From assembly GCA_963402885.1 (NCBI GenBank), contig OY727095.1, forward strand, positions 4,903,001-4,967,000: a stretch of DNA of 64,000 bases, given 5' to 3'. Origin of the DNA: Antedon bifida. Its lineage: Eukaryota > Echinodermata > Crinoidea > Comatulida > Antedonidae. Under the pieces are notes generated by a model. It was not told where the DNA came from. It saw only the letters and a program-made list of their open reading frames with translations, and searched no databases. A program made the position numbers and the translations under genes. Positions 51,201 through 60,558 of this stretch are shown here, one piece after another (position 1 is the stretch's first letter; every line of letters begins with the position of its first letter).

Positions 51201-54200
51201 ATTAACTTCTATAGAAAAAAGGAAAACAAATAATGTTTCACTTATAAAATGACAAAATAAATGGGTAAATTCAACCAAAAACCCATTGGCTGGCAGCCAA
51301 TTTGACCATTTTTTGCTTTAAATTACAGTTTTTTCAAGTAAATACATTTTTTGCCGATCCAATTTTTGGTTAAAGTGGATAACTAATATGTTACATTAAA
51401 ATAAAAATATTCAACACAAATTTTGTTAATTATTTTTTCAGGAGGACAATACATCTTTAAGATTCTAAACAATATAATACCTTTTTCTTAAAAATCATAA
51501 TCACAATCAGTTTTTTATTTTATTGTTATATCTAAATCTTATTATTTTTCAATTTCATATTGAATAGATTTTAACAGTGAAAACATCATATCTACTTCAC
51601 TCCAATCTATTCTTGTTATTGTGGAGAAAACAAATAACAATCATACAGACATTGAATTTTACCTGAAGTCATTAATTCCACGATTGGTTGAAAAATTGGT
51701 GAAAAGTTGTACAGAAACGACGGAGCTGTTTATGCAAGAAAATATTGTTAAACACTGTACATTGATTATTAGGAGCATATCACAAGTGTTAGATGTACGG
51801 TTAGTGTTATCTCTTGTTATTTAATACCTGTCACTGTTAGTTCCTTATTCACACATAGGACAAATCTGTAACAAAGCAATTTTTGATATTTCATATTAAA
51901 TATATTGTATATAGACATCAAAAACATAAAATTATACGATAGGTGTAAGGCAAGACCAATCTCATTGGACATTTTTGGAATCGAGATGGCGGCTTTTCGG
52001 ACACATCTTCAGATTGCAAGTCCCAGCCAATAAAGCAATAAACTATTATTTTGAAAACTGTAAGCAACAAAGGTATAGAGGACGACCACGATCCACACTA
52101 CCGGTAACTCTATCGAACAACCTGATCACCCTTCATAAACAATCATCAAATGCACTACCCGCTAGGATCAATAGCATAAAAGATATAGATTCGGAGAATA
52201 GCAGAAAACAGACAGGACTGGAGGAAATCAATCCGAGATATAAGCAAAGCAGACTATCTGGCGGACCGGCAATAAATAATAAATATTAATATATATAGAC
52301 ATTTATATATATGCCTGTATGTGAGGATTTTGTTTGTGTTGTTCGTTCAGAGAAACGGGGTAACCCTACTCTTTCCGAAAGATGTACAAGTGCACACAAG
52401 TCAGATGTGTACACTTGCTCTTTACCAGTTTTAGCTCCTTATCTGATCTGGTTTGAGTGTTTTAAGTTTTGTTTCCCTGTGTGTTTTTTTACTTCAGACT
52501 TGCTGAAGATTTAAGTAAAAGTGTACTGCAAGGCATTGCTACCAATGACTTCACCAGTTTTGGATTCAGGACTGACGACCTTGAACTTTTATCTGTAAGT
52601 ATGTTCTTCATGTTTACAAACATACAAAAAACTCTTTACCAAAACATATCTCTCAAAATATATCTATTTATTGATATTTAAATGATTAATCATAGGTAAA
52701 ATCACCATGGCGACAAACCCAGTTGATATCAATTATCCTAGCAACAGTCTGTTCTGTACACAAAGATGCAATTGAACTCATCAAGCCAGAATTAAGAGAG
52801 GAATTGTTTACATTGGCAACAGAAAGTGATCATGGTTACACACAAACAACGGCAGCTCAGTGCATAGCAGCTATACTGAACAAGTGGCAATCAGGTAGTG
52901 GTAGAAATACATAATATATTGGTGTAAAAAGTGCCATAAAATATAATTTCTTTCGCAATATATTACCCACATGAAGATGCATTTTGTATCTGTGACTTCT
53001 TAATATGATTTAATAAGCCTAGGAACATGTTGTTTTTTTTTATATAACCTATGCAAACAGCTGTTTTGCCTTTGGTTTATTTCGATACCATACATAAAAA
53101 AAACAACACAGAAGAACAAAGAAAAACAAAATCATTAGTATGGTACCAGTTATAGCCCTCTCAATCCCCAAAAGTGGATTTACATCTTGAGGGGCCCTGT
53201 ATGTCCCTTGTACAGTATCATAGTATTTTATATATTCCTATATAACAGCAGTTCATGTGCAGTATAATCTACAAACATAATTCCATTTCAGATGAGGACT
53301 TGCTAACTATAATAAACAGCTACAAGTCAAGGTTAGAGGTGAATTTAAATGAGACAGATCAAGATAAGGGAGTTAACAGCTCAACAGCAATGACAACATG
53401 GTATTGGGTATGACATTTTAGTTGTCTAATAAATATAATATGCTAAATAATGCATCTCTTAGCTAGAGATCTACGGCCTGTAGTATGCCTGTCTAATACA
53501 GTGTGACTACAGAATGTTATAATGAATAAAAAGTAATGATTAAGATTAGTGGAACTGTAGCTTAGTGGTTAATATGCTTGCCTTCCAATCACAAATTCCA
53601 AGGTTCAATCCTGAACTAGGGCCAGTGGCTGTATTCATCATTCACACACTTAGGCGAAGGGAAACACTTACACTTTAAATTTTAAAAAATCTCCTATCTA
53701 AGTGATAATTGAATACAATTTAAGGGAAATACTTAAATATTTATTGGAAATAAGGGAAATATCTCACTTAAGTATGATTGGTGAATACAGCCAGTATGGT
53801 TGTAACTCATTTTTACTTCTGCCTCAAATAAATTATATAGTTTATCCATCCTGTAATTGGCAAGTTTCTCACTGTATGAAAAACAACAACCTGTTGATAC
53901 AATTTAAGCTTGGTTCCCACTAGCAACGCAACCTATGCAACGTAAACAAAATTCCCTTCCAATAATTGTGTTTGCCCCCGCCTGCGTGAAATCAAACCTG
54001 CAATGTTTCCAGCACTGTATGGTCGGTTTCCACTTGTGATTACGCATTACAGCACTTTGCATCGATACGTCGCTGCGTTGCGTTGCGTTCTAGTGGGAAC
54101 CACGCTTACGTTGTTCTGTCTACTTTCAGGTAACTAAAGCGTTGGTGTTAAGAGGTCACTCAATGGCTTCTGAGTTTATATCTACAATGATAAGCCATCT

Positions 54201-56074
54201 TGGAAATGAAACACTTGGCCACATTGCAGCTGAAGGGTTTAAATGTGTTTTGATGGAAGACGTGCTGACACCAGCCTCCCACGCTAATGTGAAAATTATG
54301 TATCGCCAACGTTTCTTTTTGGAAACGATTTCAAAGATTTCTTCTGGATTTCAGTTGGCAAAAGATGGTGAGAATATACCAATTAGTTTTAAATTATTAT
54401 TTAGATTCTTCTTGTACATATTTGGTAATCTGAAGCATTTCATTTGAACATTTATTCAATATTTTTTTTTCTTCATAACAACAAAACAGACTAAAGATCT
54501 GTCTACGCTATCAAACTTTATGTGACAAAAAAATGTGATGTGCTCATATATGGACACAATGATGTCATATCACTACCATATTTGGGCATATCAATACTAT
54601 ATTTGGGCACATCACACTTATTTGGGCATATCAATGCTATATTTGGACTAAGATGGAAGACCCACAACAAAGGCAAAACCTTGAGTTGTACTCTACTATT
54701 ATGTACATTGTAATGTAAATTGATTGATTTGTATTTTGTTTCATTTCTTTCAGAATGCAAAAGGTTCTATTTACAGGCAATGTCACACCTTTTTCAAAAT
54801 GTTACAAAAGCTGTTCTATTAAGTGAACTTCCACCCCTGATGCCAATGATTGTGCATTCTTTACTATGTGAAGACACTGCCCTAAACCTATCAACACTAA
54901 AGGTATTATTGCCTCTAATAAAAGATGCACCGCAGGTTATTTCAAAAGATGTTGATGCATTATTGATGCAGATAATGAAGTTGGCTGAGCAGCAAGATTC
55001 TATGGTAAGATAAGATAAACCTCATGACATCACACATCACACACATGCTGTTATTAAGTCTGTGTTTCCGCAGTCAAAAATTGACCGATAAAATTCCTGT
55101 GGAAACTGGGTTTAAACACAGATCGGGAAAAATGTACCTATAATTATCTCATTTAAATCATATAATTTTCCACTGATTTAGAACCTTAGATTTAGAATTT
55201 AGAACAAATTGTTGCATGGGGGAATTTATAGTGCTCGGTGTTGCTCGGTAATGATTGATCATGCACATCCGATTTTTTATAATAATAATAATGTGTCCTG
55301 ACACCAGTTTGTTTGTATACCTTCCAAGATTGCGTCATATTTTTTTAAAATATAACAAGTTATTCTCACAGATTTAGGTATACATACAATTGTTATGCAT
55401 GTTGCTGAAGTATAATATATATGCTGTTCTTTATACAGGTTGTTCGCATTGCCGCATTGGAATGTATAGGAGACATGACATCATTACCACATCACATTGT
55501 AAGTTTTGTAGTGGTAGTGTTATTTTGTTCCACTCTATATTGGTAATTGATCGAGTAACACTTTGCTCTTAGTGTGTGCCGGGGATTTCGTGAGGAATCG
55601 GCCACGAGGAAAATATATATTGTGTTTAATAGCCAACTGGCACGCGTATCATTTTCCTCAAGTGTGCGCCGAACGTGAGCAGATAGCTCACTAAATAATT
55701 CTGATTTATTATAATATGTCAGCGCATGCCATATAGCGTAGTAAGTAATTATCCAATACCGAAGGCGTTTAGTGTGCGTCCGATAGAACACGATCACAAT
55801 TTGCTGCAAATTTTTTAGTGAGCCAAGTGTTACTCGTGCCAGTTGGCTCAGCCAATAGCTCTAGTGTGCGCCAGGCTTTAGAGACAGTAGTGCAGGGCGA
55901 CAATCTATATTGGAAGAAAAGAACCATTATATTCTATTGTGATGAACAATATATGTTTTTTTTTTAAAGGTTTTTCCATATAAGGAGAAATTAAAACGAT
56001 TCCTTGGAAAATGTTTAGATGACAAAAAGAGGATGGTGCGAAAAAAGGTTGTAAATGCAAGGAATAAATGGTAG
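45267..56074 (+). CDS. MMS19: MMS19, cytosolic iron-sulfur assembly targeting factor, complete
   Basis: Coding exons: 45267-45348, 45784-45832, 46023-46126, 46401-46486, 47525-47669, 47890-48015, 48134-48282, 48682-48834, 49266-49404, 49880-50034, 50139-50425, 50700-50797, 50912-51052, 51568-51799, 52498-52594, 52696-52894, 53292-53407, 54130-54367, 54754-55004, 55439-55498, 55970-56074. All junctions are GT-AG with matching phases; the sum is 3012 nt, 1003 aa (human about 1030). The protein is a HEAT-repeat solenoid. Recognisable blocks are HLVAFYCDRLKDHHSV, AILKEVHVQMLMQVDRRSVF, YMQAMDGEKDPRNL, CYFPIDFAPHPNDPHGV, FCLPMLMEK…SAKLDSFQTL, VTKALVLRGH and LDDKKRMVRKKVVNARNKW at the C-terminus. 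With CIAO1 and CIAO2B, MMS19 passes Fe-S clusters to XPD, DNA polymerases, primase and helicases; the C-terminal HEAT region contacts partners in known structures. Introns carry MITEs, LINE fragments, SINE pieces and a satellite. An AATAAA overlaps the last codons (56063-56068). Confidence 0.96.
46635..47480. repeat. 25-bp satellite array in MMS19 intron 4
   Basis: About 34 units of ACCCATATTCTATTAATAGC plus AATTG, with AATTT, AAATG and CCCGT variants. A rare variant unit (AATTAAACATTATTCTATTA) recurs exactly 350 bp apart (46751 and 47101). This shows a block of 14 units was duplicated. The array ends about 45 nt before the exon 5 acceptor. Confidence 0.95.
48329..48618. mobile_element. MITE, GGCGCACACTA family, in MMS19 intron 7
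   Basis: It starts TAAAGCCCGGCGCACACTAT and ends ATAGTATGCGCCAGGCTTTA. Inner arms also pair (GGCTGAGCCAACTGGC with GTCAGTTGACTCAGGC). A second copy, opposite in orientation, is at 55568-55880 in intron 20. Confidence 0.85.
48836..49025 (-). mobile_element. LINE ORF2 C-terminal fragment in MMS19 intron 8
   Basis: The minus strand encodes RKLTTSITKHRQGKRERGRP…SWRNLETIAMDIRPWKALVV. The G-K-R-x-R-G-R-P-R-x-T-x-R-R motif, followed by W-x-x-L-E-x-I-A-x-D-R-x-x-W-x-x-L-V, is characteristic of the C-terminal end of invertebrate non-LTR retrotransposon proteins. The homology reaches within a few bases of the exon 8 splice donor. Confidence 0.65.
51112..51460. mobile_element. MITE, AAAGATGTATTGTCC family, in MMS19 intron 13
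   Basis: The ends TTAAAGATGTATTGTCTCCC and GGAGGACAATACATCTTTAA are inverted. The centre contains CATTGGCTGGCAGCCAATTT. It is inverted and co-linear with the copy at 28839-29153 over nearly its whole length. Confidence 0.85.
51940..52281 (+). mobile_element. LINE ORF2 C-terminal fragment in MMS19 intron 14
   Basis: The plus strand encodes ESRWRLFGHIFRLQVPANKA…NYYFE…RGRPRSTLP, a typical non-LTR retrotransposon C-terminal motif (WR-FGHI-R-…-RGRPR-TLP). The final part (QDWRKSIRDISKADYLADRQ, then stop) is in another frame, so the copy has a frameshift. It is 5'-truncated. Confidence 0.7.
53551..53640 (+). mobile_element. tRNA-like SINE head in MMS19 intron 17
   Basis: GGAACTGTAGCTTAGTGGTT (A box TAGCTTAGTGG) is followed by CCAAGGTTCAATCCTGAAC (B box). 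The acceptor arms do not pair, so it is not a functional tRNA gene. Confidence 0.6.
53904..54108. mobile_element. MITE, GGTTCCCACT family, in MMS19 intron 17
   Basis: It starts TAAGCTTGGTTCCCACTAG with AACGCAACC, and ends GCGTTGCGTTCTAGTGGGAA with CCACGCTTA. It finishes about 20 nt before the exon 18 acceptor. Relatives lie at 62031-62303, and partial ones start at 57832 and 63144. Confidence 0.8.
54492..54650. mobile_element. MITE, GTCTACACTATCAAAC family, in MMS19 intron 18, right end lost
   Basis: The left end AAAGATCTGTCTACGCTATC with AAACTTTATGTGAC, the centre (CATATATGGACACAATGATG) and three TATTTGGGC repeats are present. The right terminus is missing. Confidence 0.75.
55568..55880. 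mobile_element. MITE, GGCGCACACTA family, in MMS19 intron 20
   Basis: The right end GCTCTAGTGTGCGCCAGGCT with TTA and the inner arm TGCCAGTTGGCTCAGCCAAT match the copy at 48329-48618 in inverse orientation. The left end (TTAGTGTGTGCCGGGGATT) is more diverged. Confidence 0.75.
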
Positions 56075-57245
56075 TGTATAATAAGAATAATTTGAAAACG
56101 GAAAACTTGATCACTTTTAATATATTGTTTCAGTATACAAAACTATTTACAAAAAAAACAACAAACAATTAAAAGTATAATAACTCTATAATTAAATGTA
56201 CGAAAATTTCGATAATTTGCGATTACGTATGACATACGCATATTGTCGTCATCTGGTTCTCTAGTCTAGCAAAACTGTCGAGTGAGGACTGAAGCATGTC
56301 TGTGCATGAAAGTCAAAAGCTACATATTTTTGCATACACGATATTGACATTATGTATTTTTTCTTCATCTTAGGTTTCTTTTAGGGGAATTGAAGTCATG
56401 AAGAACAAGAAAACATTACAATGTTTACTAAATAAAAATACCAGTCAAGAAATAGTAAACCATAATTAAAGATTCAATTTCAATTCAATTAACATTTGTC
56501 CAAAAGACAAAAGGTAACAAAAAAATAACAATGGCATGAGATAATAAAAAAAATGGACAAAGGCTTATTCCAGATCAACATTGTTAAAAGGACAGATGAA
56601 TATGTGTCTACTCTCAAATTTGTTTAGATATTTCAAAACGACCTCAAGTCAATACTGGCTGGCTGACTTGTTGGTTAGTTTGTCCGTAGGTCAGGCATTT
56701 GTTTGCTAGTGTATTTTATAATAAGAGTGTAAATCTAAATAAAGAAACAGAACACAATCTTACACGTTTATTTTTAATTATTCAGTGTATTTTATGAATT
56801 TTATGTAAAGAGCTATTCACATTACTATATAGATATTGCCTGCTTAGGGGTGTAATATAACATTTAATATTTTGCTCAAAGGATTATAATATATATATGG
56901 ATATACAGTAGAACTCCTATTAAAGGCCAATTTACACAGATGAGCGGTAAAGTGGAAAACCGTGTAGCTTGTCCCACATAGAATCTGTATCCTGAGTGGA
57001 AACCGCCCGCCCGTTACTGTAGGAATATCTCCAATGGAAACTGTCATGCATTGGACAAAGCCAAAACAATATTATTGTGAAGATCCATTTTGTATTAATG
57101 AACATAATAATTTTGTCCCGAACGGCGCCCCGTAGCTTAATAGGGGTTGAATCAATCATTTGGAACATTCTAAAGTTCTGTTGTAATCTATTTTCGGAAA
57201 TTTGATTAGTTAGCACAATGGATTAAACCTAATGTTCCTCATGAC
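56075..57245. other. MMS19 3' flank, non-coding
   Basis: The start is probably MMS19 3' untranslated sequence. A LINE-3'-tail-like segment on the minus strand (TTAATTGAATTGAAATTGAA) lies at about 56465-56500. No supported exon in either strand. Confidence 0.4.
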
Positions 57246-57831
57246 TTAAGCTCTATCTACACTATCAATATAGTTTTGACAAAAAAAGTGTGATACTGTA
57301 TACAGTATATGGACATGATGATCAAGGCCGTACTGTAGAGGTTAAAAACAGACAAGGCAAAGATGCTTTAAATATTGTTACCGTAAATCTTAATAAATAA
57401 AAAATAGTAACCCACACTCTAATAGTAAACCCCCTTCTAATAGTAACCCATCTTATAAGTCAATCTATAATAATAACCCACAACTCTAATAGTAACCTAT
57501 GGGGGTTACTATTGGAGTCGCCCCATCTATAGACAAAATGACACTAAAATCAACATTGTTGTTGCTTTTAACACGATTTATTCCTTAAAATAGGAATTTT
57601 TCACAATGTGATTGTGTGGTTATTTTTTCCTCCATGTAAAACAATTCCTCTCTTAATTCTGGCTTGATGAGTTCAATTGCATCGTTGTGTACAGAACAGA
57701 CTGTTGCTAGGATAATTGATATCAACTGGGTTTGTCGCCATGGTGATTTTACCTACGATTAATCATTTAAATATATATATATATAGAAAATAGATACTGT
57801 ACTGTAGTTTGATAGTGTAGACAGATCTTAA
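57246..57831. mobile_element. enlarged MITE carrying an MMS19 gene fragment
   Basis: The left end is TTAAGCTCTATCTACACTAT followed by family interior (TTTTGACAAAAAAAGTGTGA and GTATATGGACATGATGAT). The right end is GTTTGATAGTGTAGACAG then ATCTTAA. Unmodified relatives are about 153-175 bp, while this one is 586 bp. The centre contains TAGTAACCC-type repeats with a hairpin (57410-57530) and, at 57632-57780, an inverted copy of part of MMS19 exon 16. Family membership of both ends is seen directly; capture by transposition is inferred. Confidence 0.75.
57632..57780 (-). pseudogene. duplicated fragment of MMS19 exon 16
   Basis: The minus strand matches about 52666-52814 of MMS19, from the end of intron 15 (AAATGATTAATC(A/G)TAGG) through the first roughly 118 nt of exon 16, ending at the GAATTGTTTACAT region. 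I count only two substitutions and one small end indel in about 145 bp. Intron sequence is included, so it was copied from DNA, not from mRNA. It is not a working exon: it lacks the exon's 3' part and donor. Confidence 0.9.
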
Positions 57832-58139
57832 GGCTTGGTTCCCACTTGGACGCAATTCGTATAGGCAAAGAAAAACATGGCATAATCGTGGTCATTGAAA
57901 CATATTTTAGACTCGTTGTTGAAAGTGTTCAAAATGGCTGCCAGTAAAGTCTCTGGTTGCAGAAGTCATACTGTATGCAAATGAAGTAGCAGGATGGTAG
58001 AAGTGGTATGTAAATTGCAACTGTAAACTAGTTCAGTTTCTGAAAATGAGGTATTTTTATTTAATAATATTTAAAAACGTTTTTTTTTTTAGTGTTACGT
58101 TATTTATAACAGTAGCATCCAAATACCGTCACGTTATAC

Positions 58140-58325
58140 GTCATTGTTTGCCGGTTACTCATTACATAACATTACACAACTGCCGGTCCTACTAAACACC
58201 AAACGCAACCAAACGGAAACAAACGAGACCAAACGAGACTCAGAATGTTGCAAATACCAACACAACTGCAGCGATCATTGTCAGTCTCGATTCTGCCGGA
58301 AAACTTCTCGGAATTTTCGATCCAG
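58140..58325 (+). other. candidate 5' non-coding exon of the BBOX-like gene, with an upstream ORF
   Basis: A block richer in G+C than its flanks ends in a near-consensus donor ATCCAG|GTACGT at 58325/58326. Splicing to the acceptor at 60551 would join it to the exon that holds the dioxygenase start codon. An ATG at 58245 opens a 27-codon frame (MLQIPTQLQRSLSVSILPEN…). After splicing it adds one Gln codon and stops at TAA 60555-60557, one base before the main ATG. The 5' limit of the exon is a guess. Alternatively the exon could belong to another transcript. Confidence 0.5.
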
Positions 58326-58959
58326 GTACGTAATATTACTACTTATCATTTTAATTACAAACTATTTTAACTCGTTGCAATGCCATGGTATGTGACGGGC
58401 AAACCTTATATCAACAGCAATCTATTGTCATGTTAATAATTAGAGTTATTTCAATTCTCATTATTAATGTAATAAATCGTACGATTTGTTTGGCCAATAG
58501 ACGTTAAGACTAAGGCTAGTAGGTCTGTCTATTTGTAAACAACTCTGAATAAGGAAATAAAAAAGACTAAATATCAAAATGGAAAGTATAATTGTTGTTT
58601 GTAGACTGTCTTTCTATGGTTCAATTCAAAACAACTGAAGGCTCAAGACTGAAAAAACCTCAAGATTAATTCCACGATAGCCTATCCTGTAGCTGTTATA
58701 TTAACAATACACATGTGCTACTAGTGTTTGTGAGCATCAATCAAAACAGGTACGAGAATTTCATTGATTAATTGAGTCACTAATAATATGCAATGGCGTA
58801 ACGTAGAGACATGAGGCCCCTGGTTTAGGGACTCTAAGTGGCCCTCCAACCATGGAGGCCTCGTGCGTTTTTAGCCTTTTCGACATATGTTAATGCCTTT
58901 CCTCTGGGCACTGCTCAGGGGCACCATAAGCTCAATGTTGAGATATGTATCTCATAATT

Positions 58960-60170
58960 GACCAACTCTGGTAAGCAGCCATCTATCTTAAATGACCACT
59001 ATGGTCCCTTTCGAGAGGTGGCGGTCCTTTAGAATAATAATAATAATAATAATAACTGGTACTTGATATAGCGCATTATGCTGAAAGCCTCAATGCGCTT
59101 TACAAAGACAGAAAATTTTGAAAAATTACAAATTAAAAAGGTGGGTTTTGAGGAGAGATTTGAAGACACTGGTGGAAGTAGCCTGACGGATTTCAATAGG
59201 CAACGCATTCCATAGAGAAACGGATGCCGAAGAAAATGAACGATTTCCATAAAACTTAGTGGAGGGATGAAATATATGGGCAAGAAGAGACTCAGATCGA
59301 GATCTCAGAGACCGCTTAGGAACATAAGGTTGAATAAGTTCAGAAATGAACTTAGATGAAGAATTATGAAGAGCTTTGAAAACAAAGAGCAGGATCTTGA
59401 ATGTAATTCTTTGTGTTACCGGAAGCCAGTGAAGCTGTCTCAGCACAGGTGTGATATGTTGCCTTATGGGGCTTTGAACGACCAATCGGGCAGCTGTGTT
59501 CTGGACTCGCTGAATTTTAGAGATATCCTTTGCTGGTAAGCCATAAAGTAATGAGTTACAACAGTCTAGCCTTGATGTAACAAAGGCGTGAACAAGAATC
59601 TCAGTTGATCTTGAATCCAGGTACTTCCGAATGCTTCCAATTTTACGAATAGCGTGAAGCCCAGCTTTGCAGATGTTATGTACCTGATTGGACATACAAA
59701 GCGTTGAATCCATGACAACTCCAAGGTTTCTACAGGATGACGATGGTTGAATGAAAGAATTACCAATCTTAACAGAGGCAGTCCAACACGCAGGCTTAAA
59801 ACGAGAAGAAAAATGAATAAGTTCTGTTTTAGCATCATTCATAACCAGGTTGTTAGATTGACACCATGCTCTGACTTCGGCAATACAGGATTCAAGTTTA
59901 CCTAGAATAGGTGGTCGATCATTTAGAATAGGTGGTCGATTATTATATGATCAGCTTTCCCTTATGAGAGGATATGGTTGCTTACGAGAAGTGGTCCTTT
60001 AAAAGAAGTGGTCACTTACGAGAGGTAGTTAAGAGAACCTGTTCCTTAGGTCACTAAGGAGAGATGGTCAATTATAAGACGCGGTCCATAACGAGAGGTG
60101 ATGGTCGTTTAAGAGAGACGGTCACTTATGAGGGATGAGAAGCTGTCCCTTGTTACGTTAGTGGGTGATG
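58960..60170. repeat. degenerate short tandem repeats split by a LINE
   Basis: At 58960-59035 and 59905-60170, loosely repeated words of the type AGAGGTGGTC, CTTACGAGAGG and GGTCACTTA recur every 15-25 bp. The LINE at 59036-59905 interrupts them. Confidence 0.55.
59036..59905 (-). mobile_element. 5'-truncated L2/CR1-like LINE, reverse-transcriptase C-terminus
   Basis: The minus strand is open for about 260 codons ending at 59126. It covers the distal reverse-transcriptase region: LESCIAEVRAWCQSNNLVMN, KTELIHFSSRF, CRNLGVVMDSTL, LVHAFVTSRLDCCNSLLYGL, IQRVQNTAARLVV, ITPVLRQLHWLPVTQRITFK and SLWNALPIEIR. This is the classic L2/CR1-clade pattern. The catalytic FADD region lies upstream and is absent. 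The 3' untranslated part has AAAGCGCATTGAGGC and ATAATGCGCTATATCAAGT, then a (TTA)n tail at 59036-59056. The frame is uninterrupted, so insertion is recent. It lies in intron 1 of the BBOX-like gene, antisense to it. Confidence 0.9.
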
Positions 60171-60320
60171 ATACAGGCCTACTGTAATATACTACCCATG
60201 CAGACAGTGGTACACAGATAATACAATTAGTCCACAAGAACTGCCAAATTAATAAATCGTGTTTCTTGTATAAATTATAATGTCTTTATTATTTTGTTTA
60301 AAGGTTTGCATGGAAAGCAA

Positions 60321-60529
60321 ATGTTGATATAAAGTTTGCGGTACACCACGTATAATATATAGTTCTGAAAAGAACTGGAGTTTCTCAACGTTTCGATCAA
60401 TATACTTTGACAGTCCTCACTCCTCTCACTCCTGAGGACGATCAAAGCATATTGATCTAAACATCTAGAAACTCAACAGTTCTTTTAAGAACTATATATA
60501 CGTGGTGTACCGCAAACTTTATATCAACA
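60321..60529. mobile_element. hairpin MITE next to the BBOX-like start exon
   Basis: TGTTGATATAAAGTTTGCGG with TACACCACGTAT at the left pairs with ATACGTGGTGTA with CCGCAAACTTTATATCAACA at the right. Inner arms (AGTTCT…AGAACT, GTTTCGATCAATAT and ATATTGATCTAAAC) also pair. No ORF. A partial relative is at 31220-31330. Its right end lies 22 nt before the coding-exon acceptor. Confidence 0.9.
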
Positions 60530-60558
60530 CACTTCATTATTGTTCTTACAGCAGTAAA

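Noticed and set aside
59566..59838. Second minus-strand frame within the LINE
   Set aside because: It overlaps the reverse-transcriptase frame in another phase and has none of its conserved motifs.
60502..60558. Extending the dioxygenase start upstream to a GTG at 60502
   Set aside because: That segment is MITE and intron sequence before a clear acceptor (TTCTTACAG, 60543-60551). The ATG at 60559 is the first in the exon and starts a transit-peptide-like sequence.
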